A stretch of 64,000 nucleotides of DNA from Butyricimonas faecihominis (GTDB lineage: Bacteria > Bacteroidota > Bacteroidia > Bacteroidales > Marinifilaceae), in the NCBI RefSeq assembly GCF_033096445.1, contig NZ_AP028155.1:3291880-3355879 (forward strand). The letters run 5' to 3'. The notes under the pieces are model-generated. The model did no database searches. It was not told the DNA's origin and saw only the letters and a program-made list of their open reading frames with translations. Numbering within the stretch: the first letter of the stretch is position 1; every line of letters starts with the position of its first letter. The position numbers and the translations under genes were made by a program. Shown piece after piece: positions 53,948 through 63,155 of this stretch.

Positions 53948-55060
53948 ATGGGGATAAGTTATTATTTCATGGACAAGACCCACAAACAGGTCGGACCGCT
54001 TTCGTTAGATGAACTTAAACAACAAGGAATCACGCGAGAAACACCCGTGTGGCGTGAAGGTATGCCAAACTGGGTACAGGCAAAGGATATTCCCGAATTA
54101 CATGAATGTATCACACCTCCTAAACCACAAATCAGCGTGGTACAGATTGTCCTGATTTTATACGCGACCTTAGGCACTATTCTCTTCTTACTCGCTGGCA
54201 GATTTGTTTCGGCGTTTGTCGCCTCGTGGTTTGACATTTACCCATACGTTCCGGGTATTGTCATCCTCATCATCGGGGTACTGGGTATCATCTTTTCCCT
54301 GTTTTACAAAAAAAGAAAATACCTACTGAATACAACACTGATAGTTCTACCCTTCTTACTATCTTCCTTATTTTCCATTTTCTATTATGGAGTACTAAAT
54401 CATGCCTATTGTTTCCGGTACGATCGCTGCATCATAGAGAAAAGATCCGGAGTCGGAGTCATGGATAAATTCGGCTTGGAAATCGTTCCCTACATATACG
54501 ATAATATCGCACCCAATAGTTACTGGTCACCCGCTTACTACCGGGCCACGTATAACAACCAAAAAGGGATACTCGCCCTCGATGGAACTGAAATTATCCC
54601 ATGTATATACGATGATGTTGACACTTGGCTCACAACCGACAATTTCATGGTTAAATCAGGGAAACTAAAAGGACTATATACCCCAAGAGGAAAAGTAATC
54701 GTTCCTTGCGAGTACACGAAAATTTCCCGCTGGCGGGAAACCTCGCTCCTCCACGTGAAAATGGATGACCAAGAAGGCCTCTATACTCTAGAGGGAGAAG
54801 AGATATTACCCTGTCAATTTATCATCTGTAAAGAATTAAACGGTATATCACTGATCAACCGCGGTGGATTCACGAAAGACGGTAAAGTGCAGAATGGAGT
54901 TTGGGGAGCAATCAATAAAAAAGGAAAAATCATTATTCCCTGCAAATACAATGACATCATACCCTACGCCGGTTCTGAACGCATCGAAGCCGACGGGGGA
55001 TATATCAAAGATATTTACGACTTTAACGGAAATTATTTACGAAGCGAATATAAATGGTAA
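53948..55060 (+). CDS. GYF_2-domain membrane protein with WG repeats
   Basis: A 370-residue protein in three parts: an N-terminal GYF_2 domain (YYFMDKTHKQVGPLSLDELK ... TPVWREGMPNWVQA), three hydrophobic membrane segments at about residues 60-155, and a C-terminal set of five WG-like repeats (e.g. GTEIIPCIYDDVD, GKVIVPCEYTKIS, GKIIIPCKYNDII). GYF domains usually bind proline-rich ligands; WG repeats are likely ligand-binding. Role unknown. It is followed after 11 bases by a second GYF_2 protein. Confidence 0.72.
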   Translation: MGISYYFMDKTHKQVGPLSLDELKQQGITRETPVWREGMPNWVQAKDIPELHECITPPKPQISVVQIVLILYATLGTILFLLAGRFVSAFVASWFDIYPYVPGIVILIIGVLGIIFSLFYKKRKYLLNTTLIVLPFLLSSLFSIFYYGVLNHAYCFRYDRCIIEKRSGVGVMDKFGLEIVPYIYDNIAPNSYWSPAYYRATYNNQKGILALDGTEIIPCIYDDVDTWLTTDNFMVKSGKLKGLYTPRGKVIVPCEYTKISRWRETSLLHVKMDDQEGLYTLEGEEILPCQFIICKELNGISLINRGGFTKDGKVQNGVWGAINKKGKIIIPCKYNDIIPYAGSERIEADGGYIKDIYDFNGNYLRSEYKW

Positions 55061-55071
55061 ATTATTAAACT

Positions 55072-55563
55072 ATGGAAAACTATTTTTACCTGAACGAAAA
55101 GAATGAACAAAAAGGCCCGGTTTCTCCCGAAGAATTAATTAGCAACGGGGTAACGAGAAACACCCTCGTGTGGAAAAACGGTATGGCCCAATGGCTCCCG
55201 GCAGGAGAAGTACCCGAACTCGCGAAATGGTTCACGAACACAACCTCCACGCCTTCCACACCCCCACCATTTCCTCCCACACCGCCCCAACCATCGGTAA
55301 ACAACAATTCCAAACCGGACAATTGGCTAATTTGGGCAATCCTATCGACCGTATTATGTTGCTTACCGTTAGGGATTGTATCTATCATCTACGCCACAAA
55401 AGTGGACAACCTCTGGAATTCCGGTCAGCAAGAGGAAGCGATAAAAGCTTCTAACATGGCAAGATTATTTTTCTTCCTTGCATTAGGTGGAGGTGTACTC
55501 GCCGTCATCATCGGGTTCATCAGCGGATTAGCAAGTGTACTGATGGGAGGAGGTTATTATTAA
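55072..55563 (+). CDS. GYF_2-CD225/dispanin membrane protein
   Basis: A 163-residue protein with an N-terminal GYF_2 domain (YFYLNEKNEQKGPVSPEELI ... LVWKNGMAQWLPAGEVPEL), a proline-rich linker (TPPPFPPTPPQPS), and a CD225-like two-helix membrane domain (LIWAILSTVLCCLPLGIVSI, then LFFFLALGGGVLAVIIGFIS). The CCLPLGIVSIIYA motif is diagnostic of CD225/dispanin. The neighbouring GYF domain could bind this protein's own proline-rich linker. Function unknown. Confidence 0.78.
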   Translation: MENYFYLNEKNEQKGPVSPEELISNGVTRNTLVWKNGMAQWLPAGEVPELAKWFTNTTSTPSTPPPFPPTPPQPSVNNNSKPDNWLIWAILSTVLCCLPLGIVSIIYATKVDNLWNSGQQEEAIKASNMARLFFFLALGGGVLAVIIGFISGLASVLMGGGYY

Positions 55564-55574
55564 TATTCGAATGA

Positions 55575-55985
55575 ATGTATTCGTTCGGACACTTTAAGAA
55601 AATAGGCCTCATATCAATTATACTACTCGGGATCATCCTGTTCTTCATTGATCCCGAGTATTCGGCATTTATACCCAAATGTCCCTTCCGTTGGTTCACG
55701 GGACTTGATTGTCCGGCATGTGGTAGCCAAAGGGCAATTCATCAATTATTACACCTGAATATCAAAGGAGCTTTCGGGTATAACCCGTTCCTTATTCTTT
55801 CTCTTCCTTATCTAATGGCTCTCGTAATCACGCAATGGTTTGATCCCCGAAATAGATTGGCCCGGCTGAAAAGGATGTGCCATCACCCGATAGCCGTCAA
55901 CACGTACTTAATATTAATCATAGTATGGTGGATTGCCCGGAATATCCTACCTTTCCTCCGGGGTTCCTTACCACCAACCATATAA
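55575..55985 (+). CDS. DUF2752 membrane protein
   Basis: A 136-residue protein of the DUF2752 family with the family signature FTGLDCPACGSQRAIHQLLH at about residue 42 and three hydrophobic helices. DUF2752 genes are frequently next to CD225 genes in Bacteroidota, as here (11-base gap). The conserved cysteines could bind a metal, but no function is known. It closes the three-gene insertion between menD and menB. Confidence 0.8.
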   Translation: MYSFGHFKKIGLISIILLGIILFFIDPEYSAFIPKCPFRWFTGLDCPACGSQRAIHQLLHLNIKGAFGYNPFLILSLPYLMALVITQWFDPRNRLARLKRMCHHPIAVNTYLILIIVWWIARNILPFLRGSLPPTI

Positions 55986-56180
55986 CACGTTGACATCAGT
56001 TTCACATCAAAAACACTGGCGAGTGTTCGTGCTATGAAGATGCTATGTTCATGCTATGTTCATGATCCCGCCCAACGTCGAAGAAGACATAGACCTTCCA
56101 CGAACAAAGCCATGACTTTCTTCCCTGTACCATCACGCGAATTCTTTATATCGAACCACGTTAAAATAAAAATTATCATG

Positions 56181-56188
56181 TACATTTG
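56181..56188 (+). promoter_or_regulatory. -7 promoter element of menB-menC-menE
   Basis: TACATTTG matches TAnnTTTG, 39 bases before the preferred menB start at 56228. It shows that menB is transcribed separately from menF-menD. Confidence 0.55.
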
Positions 56189-56227
56189 TCGTTACACTTT
56201 GTAAAAACTAAAAATAACATACCGGAT

Positions 56228-57049
56228 ATGTCAAAAAGAGAATGGACTACAATCAAAGAATATGAAGACATTCGATTTGAATTCTTCGAAGGAATAGCTA
56301 AAATAACCATTGACCGCCAAGAGGTTTATAACGCTTTCCGCCCGCAAACCAATTTCGAAATGCTGGATGCCATAAATATCTGTCGGGAACGGAGTGACAT
56401 TGGTGTTGTTGTACTCACGGGGGCCGGGGACAAAGCGTTTTGTTCCGGAGGAGACCAGAAAGTGAAAGGAATAGGAGGCTACATTGATGAAAACGGGGTT
56501 CCCCGCCTCAACGTACTCGACCTGCACAAAGCCATCCGTTCTCTTCCGAAACCCGTCATCGCCATGGTAAACGGATACGCCATAGGTGGAGGCCACGTGC
56601 TTCATGTCGTGTGTGACCTCACGATCGCTTCCGAGAATGCCCGTTTCGGACAAACAGGACCTAAAGTCGGTAGTTTCGACGGGGGATTCGGTTCCTCGTA
56701 TCTCGCCCGCCACGTGGGCCAGAAGAAAGCTCGTGAAATCTGGTTCCTTTGCCGCCAGTACACCGCCAAAGAAGCCGAAGAGATGGGGATGGTGAACAAG
56801 GTGGTTCCCTTCGATCAACTGGAAGATGAAACCGTGGACTGGTGCAAGACCATCATGCAACGCAGCCCGATGGCCATCCGCATGATCAAACGGGCATTGA
56901 ATGCCGAATTGGACGGCCAACACGGATTAATGGAATTCGCCGGGGATGCCACCCTGATGTACTATCTCATGGAAGAGGCACAAGAGGGTAAAAACGCCTT
57001 CTTGGAGAAACGAGACCCGGACTTCAAAAAATTCCCAAAATTCCCATGA
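56228..57049 (+). CDS. menB: 1,4-Dihydroxy-2-naphthoyl-CoA synthase
   Basis: Crotonase-fold enzyme that closes the naphthoquinone ring from o-succinylbenzoyl-CoA. [17 protein letters not shown] at about residue 67 and [17 protein letters not shown] with the oxyanion-hole glycines are present, as is [15 protein letters not shown], the MenB-specific loop. The ATG at 56228 ([12 protein letters not shown]) is chosen; 273 residues. Adjacent downstream menC and menE complete the set for this branch (menA and menH are not here). Confidence 0.95.
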   Translation: MSKREWTTIKEYEDIRFEFFEGIAKITIDRQEVYNAFRPQTNFEMLDAINICRERSDIGVVVLTGAGDKAFCSGGDQKVKGIGGYIDENGVPRLNVLDLHKAIRSLPKPVIAMVNGYAIGGGHVLHVVCDLTIASENARFGQTGPKVGSFDGGFGSSYLARHVGQKKAREIWFLCRQYTAKEAEEMGMVNKVVPFDQLEDETVDWCKTIMQRSPMAIRMIKRALNAELDGQHGLMEFAGDATLMYYLMEEAQEGKNAFLEKRDPDFKKFPKFP

Positions 57050-57071
57050 CCTACAAATTTCACAATCCATC

Positions 57072-58130
57072 ATGTTACAAGCAACCTATTCAAAATATAA
57101 CCTGCACTTCAAACAACCGGCGGGAACTTCCCGGGGAGTGCTCATGGAAAAAGAAACTTGGTTTGTCAAAGTCTGGGAGTCAGAACAACCCGAAATATAC
57201 GGATTGGGAGAGTGTGCTTTGTTTCGGGGATTAAGTGCAGACGACCGCCCGGAATTCGAGAAAATATTAAAAGAAACCTGCGAAGGTTTCGGCAGCCTAC
57301 GTGACATCCGCTACTTGCGAGATTGGAGTTCTATCCAATTCGGCTTGGATACCGCCATAGCGGATTTAAATAATGGAGGTAAACGCATCATTTACCCCAC
57401 CCCTTTCACCGAAGGACAAACAGATGTCGAAATCAACGGTTTAATCTGGATGGGTTCCAAAGATTCCATGCGCCAACAGATTATCAAAAAGTTGGAGGCC
57501 GGATTCCATTGCATTAAATTGAAGATAGGAGCTATCGATTTCGATGCAGAGTTAGACCTGTTACGCATGATTCGGTCACAATTCAGCAAAGAGCTAATAG
57601 AACTCCGGGTTGATGCCAACGGAGCTTTCTCCCCGGAAGATGCACCTCGGAAACTGGAACAATTGGCTCAATATGATATTCACTCTATCGAACAACCCAT
57701 CCGTCAAGGACAATGGGAAGAAATGTCTCGTCTATGCCGAAATACCCCTATTCCGATTGCCCTAGATGAAGAATTGATCGGAATCGAAGGATTAAACAAA
57801 GACAAGCTACTTGATACTATTCGCCCCCAATACGTCGTAATAAAACCATCTCTTTTAGGCAGTTTCTCAGGCTCATGGGAATGGATTGCCCGTTCCCGAG
57901 AACGTAACATCGGCTGGTGGATTACTTCCGCACTGGAATCCAATATCGGGTTGAATGCCATCGCACAATGGACAGCTTATATTTTGGAGTGTCACCCCAC
58001 GGGCATACCTCAAGGCTTGGGAACGGGGCAACTCTACACGAATAATACCCCTTCACCCTTGGAACAAACCGGCTCGACCATCCGGTACAACCCACAGGCA
58101 AGCTGGAATTTATCCCCGCTCTCTTTTTAA
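57072..58130 (+). CDS. menC: o-Succinylbenzoate synthase
   Basis: Enolase-superfamily dehydratase that makes o-succinylbenzoate. KxK in HCIKLKIGAIDFDAEL, metal ligands in RVDANGAFS, SIEQPI and ALDEEL, and the second-half lysine in VVIKPSLLG are all in order. Length 352 is normal. It starts 22 bases after menB and ends 5 bases before menE. Confidence 0.92.
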   Translation: MLQATYSKYNLHFKQPAGTSRGVLMEKETWFVKVWESEQPEIYGLGECALFRGLSADDRPEFEKILKETCEGFGSLRDIRYLRDWSSIQFGLDTAIADLNNGGKRIIYPTPFTEGQTDVEINGLIWMGSKDSMRQQIIKKLEAGFHCIKLKIGAIDFDAELDLLRMIRSQFSKELIELRVDANGAFSPEDAPRKLEQLAQYDIHSIEQPIRQGQWEEMSRLCRNTPIPIALDEELIGIEGLNKDKLLDTIRPQYVVIKPSLLGSFSGSWEWIARSRERNIGWWITSALESNIGLNAIAQWTAYILECHPTGIPQGLGTGQLYTNNTPSPLEQTGSTIRYNPQASWNLSPLSF

Positions 58131-58135
58131 AGGCC

Positions 58136-59161
58136 ATGAACATCAGACTAAACGGTAAACGGTACACGGATTTAAACATGCTTCCGGGCAATATTGACCC
58201 GGAAGTCATCGCCTTTTTGCAGGAATGGTACAACGAAAAAGAAGAAGTTATCGGGCATACTTCCGGTTCCACGGGGAAACCGAAGGAGATCCGGTTATTG
58301 AAAAAAGACATGATCGCATCCGCCAGCTTAACAAACGAATATTTCCACATCGGTCCTCAATCCCGCTTGTTACTTTGCCTCTCCCCGACTTATATCGCAG
58401 GGAAAATGATGATCGTCCGCACCATCCTCTCGGGAGCCGACCTGATCACGATAAAACCGACCTCTTCTCCCCTGCAAAACATCGAGGACGACATTGACTT
58501 CGCCGCCATGGTTCCCATGCAGGTTGAAACCACCTTGGCCAACCCGGAAACTCGTTCCCGATTCGCTCGCATCAAGCAAGTGATCATTGGCGGGGCTGCC
58601 GTCTCCCCCACGTTAGAACAACACCTTCAAGAGCTACCAACAAGGTGTTACGGCACGTACGGCATGACTGAAACCGTTTCGCATATTGCCCTACGGGAAA
58701 TCAATGGCGAAAGAAAATCCTCCGCCTATTTCGCCTTGGGAAAAGTGTCCTTCTCCACGGACGAAAGAGGTTGCCTAATCATCAACACCCCGCATCTCCA
58801 ACAACAGAGATTCATCACGAACGATATTGTCCGGCTTGTTGACACCACTCATTTCGAATGGTTGGGACGCCATGATAACGTGATCAATTCCGGGGGAGTA
58901 AAACTATTTCCGGAAAGCATAGAAGCCCGTATCGCCTCTTTTCTAAGCCAACGTTTCTTTATCACGGCTGAAGACGACTGCCGGCTAGGACAAAAAGCCG
59001 TGCTTGTCATAGAATCGCTCCCTTGGGACGAGGCTGAATGTCAGCAATTACTATCCCGACTCAAATCCTGTTTATCTCCTTACGAAGTCCCCAAAAACAT
59101 ATATTTTCAAGAACATCTCACGGAAACCTATTCCGGCAAAATTGTACGAAAAATAAAATAA
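58136..59161 (+). CDS. menE: o-Succinylbenzoate-CoA ligase, short form
   Basis: AMP-forming ligase that activates o-succinylbenzoate to its CoA thioester. The P-loop GHTSGSTGKPKEI is at about residue 42, the A8-type motif YGMTETVSHIAL at about residue 180, then GRHDNVINSGGVKLFPESIE, and the catalytic lysine segment YSGKIVRK. At 341 residues it is shorter than E. coli MenE, lacking most of the N-terminal subdomain, which is typical of Bacteroidota. It is downstream of menC by 5 bases. Confidence 0.9.
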   Translation: MNIRLNGKRYTDLNMLPGNIDPEVIAFLQEWYNEKEEVIGHTSGSTGKPKEIRLLKKDMIASASLTNEYFHIGPQSRLLLCLSPTYIAGKMMIVRTILSGADLITIKPTSSPLQNIEDDIDFAAMVPMQVETTLANPETRSRFARIKQVIIGGAAVSPTLEQHLQELPTRCYGTYGMTETVSHIALREINGERKSSAYFALGKVSFSTDERGCLIINTPHLQQQRFITNDIVRLVDTTHFEWLGRHDNVINSGGVKLFPESIEARIASFLSQRFFITAEDDCRLGQKAVLVIESLPWDEAECQQLLSRLKSCLSPYEVPKNIYFQEHLTETYSGKIVRKIK

Positions 59162-59189
59162 ACACGTACCGATGAATCATTTACTTTCT

Positions 59190-59197
59190 TATCTTTG
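59190..59197 (+). promoter_or_regulatory. -7 promoter element of glsA
   Basis: TATCTTTG matches TAnnTTTG, 21 bases before the ATG at 59219. It overlaps an in-frame TTG at 59195, which argues against that upstream start. Confidence 0.6.
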
Positions 59198-59218
59198 CCC
59201 CCGTTTAAAACGTTTGCA

Positions 59219-60133
59219 ATGGATTACAAGGAAGTTATTGACAACATATATAACGAGGTAAAACCCCTCTTCGGACAAGGTAAAGTAGCTGATTACATCC
59301 CTGCCTTGGCAAATATCAACCCGCGTCAATACGGGATTGCCATAGCCACTCTCGACGGTCAGATCGTCGGCACGGGAGACTACCAAACCAAATTTTCCAT
59401 CCAAAGTATTTCGAAAGTCTTTACTCTCTCCATGGTCGTTCGCCACATGGGGGGAGACCTGTGGAAATACGTGGGCCGGGAACCTTCCGGAACCCCGTTT
59501 AACTCGCTGGTTCAGTTGGAACACGAACAGGGAATCCCGCGTAATCCGTTTATCAACGCCGGGGCTCTCGTGGTTACGGATAAAGTGATGAATCTTTACC
59601 ACCGACCGAAAGAAGCCATCCTGCAATTCGTGAGAAGCGTGGCCGGAAACGACGACATTTACTATGATAAAACGGTGGCCCAGTCCGAATTTGAACACGC
59701 TAGCCGGAATCAAGCCCTAGGACACTTCATGAAAAGTTTCGGTAACATCGATAACGACGTGGACTCGCTGATCGACGTGTACTGCAATCAATGCAGTATT
59801 GCCATGACGTGCGAGGATCTTGCAAAATCATTCCTGTTCCTAGCCAACCACGGGACCAACCCACACAACAACGAGAATATCCTCACCGTGAGCCGCTCGA
59901 AACGCCTTAGCGCACTCATGCTGACCTGCGGTTTCTACGACGAATCCGGGGAGTTCGCTTTCCGTGTAGGAATGCCGGGCAAAAGCGGTGTCGGAGGAGG
60001 CGTGGTAGCCATCATCCCGAGCAAACTCAGTATCGCCGTGTGGAGTCCCGAACTGAATGAACACGGGAACTCGTATATGGGAATCGAAACACTCGAACGG
60101 TTTACCACGAACATCGGGATTTCCATTTTTTAA
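59219..60133 (+). CDS. glsA: Glutaminase
   Basis: Hydrolyses glutamine to glutamate and ammonia. It is a serine-dependent beta-lactamase-like fold with the SxxK motif in FSIQSISKVFTLSM at about residue 66; INAGALVVTD and PGKSGVGGGVVAII are conserved glutaminase segments. Start at 59219 (MDYKEVIDNI) gives 304 residues, as expected for bacterial GlsA, which supports acid resistance in E. coli. It is a single gene here. Confidence 0.93.
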   Translation: MDYKEVIDNIYNEVKPLFGQGKVADYIPALANINPRQYGIAIATLDGQIVGTGDYQTKFSIQSISKVFTLSMVVRHMGGDLWKYVGREPSGTPFNSLVQLEHEQGIPRNPFINAGALVVTDKVMNLYHRPKEAILQFVRSVAGNDDIYYDKTVAQSEFEHASRNQALGHFMKSFGNIDNDVDSLIDVYCNQCSIAMTCEDLAKSFLFLANHGTNPHNNENILTVSRSKRLSALMLTCGFYDESGEFAFRVGMPGKSGVGGGVVAIIPSKLSIAVWSPELNEHGNSYMGIETLERFTTNIGISIF

Positions 60134-60196
60134 CAAGACTTTACCTTGCTAAAAGTTACAAGTTGCAGGTTTACCAGTTACAAATTCAAAAACACA

Positions 60197-61459
60197 ATGA
60201 GAAAAATAATATTTTTACTGGTAACGCAGTTTGTACTTTTTTCATGTCAGAAAAGCAAAGTCATGGAAGGGCAGGAGATACGAATCCCGCTTGAATGTAA
60301 CACTTCCATGGAATTTTCCATACACCATTTGCACCTGTTTGCCATTGACCGAGATAATCGTATCGCCCGTCATGAAACGTTTACATCATCGGACATTCAT
60401 GAAAACACACTTCACGCTACTCTCCCTCTGGGCAGATACAGATTAGCCCTCGTGGCCAACGCTCCCAAGGGAAACATGGTTATTCCGGAAACCGGAGAAA
60501 CACTTGAAAACTTGTTCCTTTGCCTACCACATGAAGAAAACACTTACCAAGAGGCCAGTGACATCTCCACAGCTCTACAATGTGTCAGTATCACAGAAAA
60601 TAAAAATGCCCTTCCCCCGATCCGGCTCTTCCGGAGAACAGGAACATTACAGGTCTCTCTCCACGCAATTCCAAAGGAAATATCCAACCTAAACCTAGAA
60701 TTGTCTTTCATCCCGTCCTCGGTCAGTTTTTCCGGATCAACCACGAACACCTTCGGCACGATCACGAAACCCGTGGATCATCAAGGAAAAGTAATGATTC
60801 GGACCTTCCCCGCCAAAAAGGGGGAAACCACACTTTCTGTTACCTACGATGAAGACAACACACCAAAGCGAAAAATTATCCCCTTCTCGGTAGCTATCGA
60901 CACGAATCAAACCATTCACGTGGAATGTAATTTCCCGGAATTAACCGAAGGCGGGATACAAGGAAACGGGGAAAGCTTATTACGGAACGGGGATTTCGAG
61001 GAATGGAGTAACCCGGAAAAAGAACCCGACCATTGGCATTTTTATAAAGACGGGAAAGACAGTGTCGCCCTCAAGATCACGGGAACCCAAGCCCGTTCCG
61101 GACAAGCGGCCTACCTACAAGGTAAAACTTACCTGTACCAAGATGTAGAAATTGAAACCGGCAAACGCTACGAGATAAAAATGCACGTAAATGCCCCTTC
61201 TCCCTCTTTTCCGTGGAAATATTACTGTTACTGGCGTAAAACCAAAAGCACTGCACTCCCGGCAGAACACAACAAACCCATACAAGCCCAAAGTTACCTA
61301 AAACAAACGAACGGCTGGATCAACGTGTTCAACGGCAAATCATTCACCGCCCCGGAAGGAGCCAAACTTTTACGGGTAGAAATCCGTACCTATGGTAAAG
61401 AGATCACACCCGAAGAAGTAATATATATTGATGATTTCAGTGTAGAACTCGTGGAATGA
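60197..61459 (+). CDS. Lipoprotein with fimbrial-type N-terminus and carbohydrate-binding-like C-terminus
   Basis: From the ATG at 60197 the protein has a lipoprotein signal (KIIFLLVTQFVLFSC, lipobox cysteine) and 420 residues. The first half resembles Mfa2/FimB-type anchor proteins (HLHLFAIDRDNRIARHETF, LPLGRYRLALVANAPKG). The C-terminal part (LLRNGDFEEWSNPEKEPDHW ... IYIDDFSVELVE) resembles a CBM4/9-like carbohydrate-binding domain. The combination suggests a surface adhesin or anchor that binds glycan. No fimbrial operon is adjacent. Identification of each half is from pattern only. Confidence 0.65.
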   Translation: MRKIIFLLVTQFVLFSCQKSKVMEGQEIRIPLECNTSMEFSIHHLHLFAIDRDNRIARHETFTSSDIHENTLHATLPLGRYRLALVANAPKGNMVIPETGETLENLFLCLPHEENTYQEASDISTALQCVSITENKNALPPIRLFRRTGTLQVSLHAIPKEISNLNLELSFIPSSVSFSGSTTNTFGTITKPVDHQGKVMIRTFPAKKGETTLSVTYDEDNTPKRKIIPFSVAIDTNQTIHVECNFPELTEGGIQGNGESLLRNGDFEEWSNPEKEPDHWHFYKDGKDSVALKITGTQARSGQAAYLQGKTYLYQDVEIETGKRYEIKMHVNAPSPSFPWKYYCYWRKTKSTALPAEHNKPIQAQSYLKQTNGWINVFNGKSFTAPEGAKLLRVEIRTYGKEITPEEVIYIDDFSVELVE

Positions 61460-61557
61460 AACTCATTCTCAACACAAAATCGCTGAATTCCTTTTTTGTT
61501 TTAAGTAGAAAAACTAAATTCGCGTTTCAAATTGTAATATAAATAAGATTCAATTAT

Positions 61558-62274
61558 ATGGGAAGAGCGTTCGAATACCGTAAAGCACGGAAGCTAAAGA
61601 GATGGGGCAATATGGCCCGTACGTTTACCAGAATAGGAAAAGAAATTGATATTGCCGTAAAAGCCGGTGGTCCGGACCCAGCGAATAACACGCGTTTACG
61701 TATACTTATCCAAAACGCCAAGGCTGAAAATATGCCGAAGGAGAACGTCGAAAGAGCTATCAAACGCGCCGTTTCAAAAGATACTTCTGATTACAAGGAG
61801 ATCGTTTACGAGGGATACGGTCCTTTCGGAATCGCCATCGTGGTAGAAACCGCAACCGACAATAACACCCGTACCGTTGCCAACGTACGCCATTGTTTCA
61901 ATAAATACGGCGGTTCTTTAGGAACAACCGGTAGCCTCGATTTCTTGTTCGACCGGAAATGCGTGTTCAAAATTACCCGCCCGGAGAACTTCGACCTAGA
62001 AGAATTCGAATTGGAAATGATTGACTACGGTGCCGACGAAATCTTCGAGGACGAAGAAAATCACGTGATCATCTACGGTTCTTTCGAAGCATTCGGAGCT
62101 ATTCAAAAATATTTGGAAGATAACCACTATGAAATGGTCAGCGGAGAATTCGAGCGTATCCCTCTTGATACAAAAGAATTAACCGACGAACAAAGAGAAA
62201 CCGTGGACAAATTGCTGGAAAAATTAGAAGAAGATGATGACGTAACTAACGTTTATCACAACATTAAAGAATAA
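61558..62274 (+). CDS. yebC: YebC/PmpR-family protein
   Basis: A 238-residue YebC/TACO1 family protein. The start GRAFEYRKARKLKRWGNMAR and the sequences AGGPDPANNTRLRILIQNAK and IVVETATDNNTRTVANVR are diagnostic. Members were first described as DNA-binding regulators; recent work points to a role in relieving ribosome stalling, as with EF-P. A TAAATTCG near -7 box is visible upstream. tRNA-Lys follows about 70 bases downstream. Confidence 0.93.
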   Translation: MGRAFEYRKARKLKRWGNMARTFTRIGKEIDIAVKAGGPDPANNTRLRILIQNAKAENMPKENVERAIKRAVSKDTSDYKEIVYEGYGPFGIAIVVETATDNNTRTVANVRHCFNKYGGSLGTTGSLDFLFDRKCVFKITRPENFDLEEFELEMIDYGADEIFEDEENHVIIYGSFEAFGAIQKYLEDNHYEMVSGEFERIPLDTKELTDEQRETVDKLLEKLEEDDDVTNVYHNIKE

Positions 62275-62347
62275 TTTTCTTGCAGATTAAAAAATATTGT
62301 TGCATATTTGCACCCGCAAAACGGTTAAAAGCCCTTGCAACAAGGAA

Positions 62348-62420
62348 GACTTCGTAGCTCAGCTGGTAGAGCAATTGACTCTTAATCAATGGGCCGTGGG
62401 TTCGAGTCCCACCGAGGTCA
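62348..62420 (+). tRNA. tRNA-Lys (anticodon CTT)
   Basis: Cloverleaf of 73 bases: acceptor arms GACTTCG and CGAGGTC with one G-T pair, anticodon arm ATTGA-CTCTTAA-TCAAT giving anticodon CTT, T-loop GTTCGAGTCCC, discriminator A. The 3' CCA is not encoded (CCG follows). A strong terminator follows at 62427. A partial copy of its 3' half occurs at 63156-63210. Confidence 0.96.
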
Positions 62421-62426
62421 CCGAAG

Positions 62427-62460
62427 AAACCACCTATTTTCATAGGTGGTTTTCTTTTTG
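62427..62460 (+). terminator. Terminator of tRNA-Lys
   Basis: AAACCACCTAT (62427-62437) and ATAGGTGGTTT (62442-62452) form an 11-bp perfect stem with a TTTC loop, followed by TCTTTTTG. Confidence 0.92.
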
Positions 62461-62479
62461 TTTTGTCCTCAACAATGCC

Positions 62480-62487
62480 TATATTTG
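62480..62487 (+). promoter_or_regulatory. -7 promoter element of the MNT/HEPN pair
   Basis: TATATTTG matches TAnnTTTG, 19 bases before the ATG at 62506, directly after the tRNA terminator. Confidence 0.6.
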
Positions 62488-62505
62488 CAGAAAGAGAACA
62501 ATAGT

Positions 62506-62802
62506 ATGAAACAGACTATTATCAATAAACTAAGAGAATTTTTCACACTACAACCCGTGGAAAAGGTATGGATTTTTGGCTCTTACTCTCGTGGGGAAGA
62601 ATCAAAAGAAAGTGATATTGATATACTTGTCCGTTTTGACAAGAGTGCGAATGTTACTCTTTTTAAATACATTAGCATCGTGAACGCTCTACAATCCCTT
62701 CTCCGCAAGAAAATTGATCTCGTGGAAGAGGGACAACTAAAAGATTTTGCGAAAGATTCGGCAGAACAAGATAAAATATTAATCTATGAGAGAAAAGCCT
62801 AA
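62506..62802 (+). CDS. mntA: MNT-domain nucleotidyltransferase antitoxin
   Basis: A 98-residue minimal nucleotidyltransferase with the motif FGSYSRGEESKESDIDILV, i.e. GS-x10-DxD. In the MNT/HEPN toxin-antitoxin type, the MNT protein AMPylates the HEPN toxin to silence it. The ATG at 62506 follows a -7 element; the longer reading from 62446 begins inside the tRNA terminator and is rejected. It overlaps hepT by 17 bases. Confidence 0.9.
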   Translation: MKQTIINKLREFFTLQPVEKVWIFGSYSRGEESKESDIDILVRFDKSANVTLFKYISIVNALQSLLRKKIDLVEEGQLKDFAKDSAEQDKILIYERKA

Positions 62803-63133
62803 AGATATTAATCGTTTATCTCATATAATCGAGGCTATCGACAATCTGTTCGAGTTCACGAAAGATATCAGTTTTGAAGAATATAAAAACAATAAAATTC
62901 TCCGATTTGCTATAATCAAAAACTTGGAAATTATTGGCGAAGCCGCCTATCTACTCACGAATGAATTTAAAGAAAAGCATCCCGAAATTGAATGGAAAAT
63001 TATTATTGGAATGCGTCATGTCCTAGTACACGGTTATTATCAAATTAGCGACGAAATGGTATGGGCAACCATACAAACCGAATTGCAACCGTTAAAAGAG
63101 AAAATTGAGCAATATAAACGAGAATTGGAGTAA
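62786..63133 (+). CDS. hepT: HEPN-domain toxin (HepT/DUF86)
   Basis: A 115-residue HEPN ribonuclease-type toxin. The catalytic RX4-6H motif is GMRHVLVHGYY (R-x4-H, followed by the tyrosines that are AMPylated in studied homologues), at about residue 77. KNLEIIGEAAYLL is another DUF86 segment. Overlap with mntA shows tight coupling. The pair lies between tRNA-Lys and a remnant of that tRNA, which suggests that it arrived as a small integrated module. Confidence 0.9.
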   Translation: MREKPKDINRLSHIIEAIDNLFEFTKDISFEEYKNNKILRFAIIKNLEIIGEAAYLLTNEFKEKHPEIEWKIIIGMRHVLVHGYYQISDEMVWATIQTELQPLKEKIEQYKRELE

Positions 63134-63155
63134 AAAAGATAACACAGACAAAAAG

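Noticed and set aside
59195-59218. Upstream start for glutaminase at 59195
   Set aside because: It would use a TTG codon inside the promoter -7 box; the ATG at 59219 is preferred.
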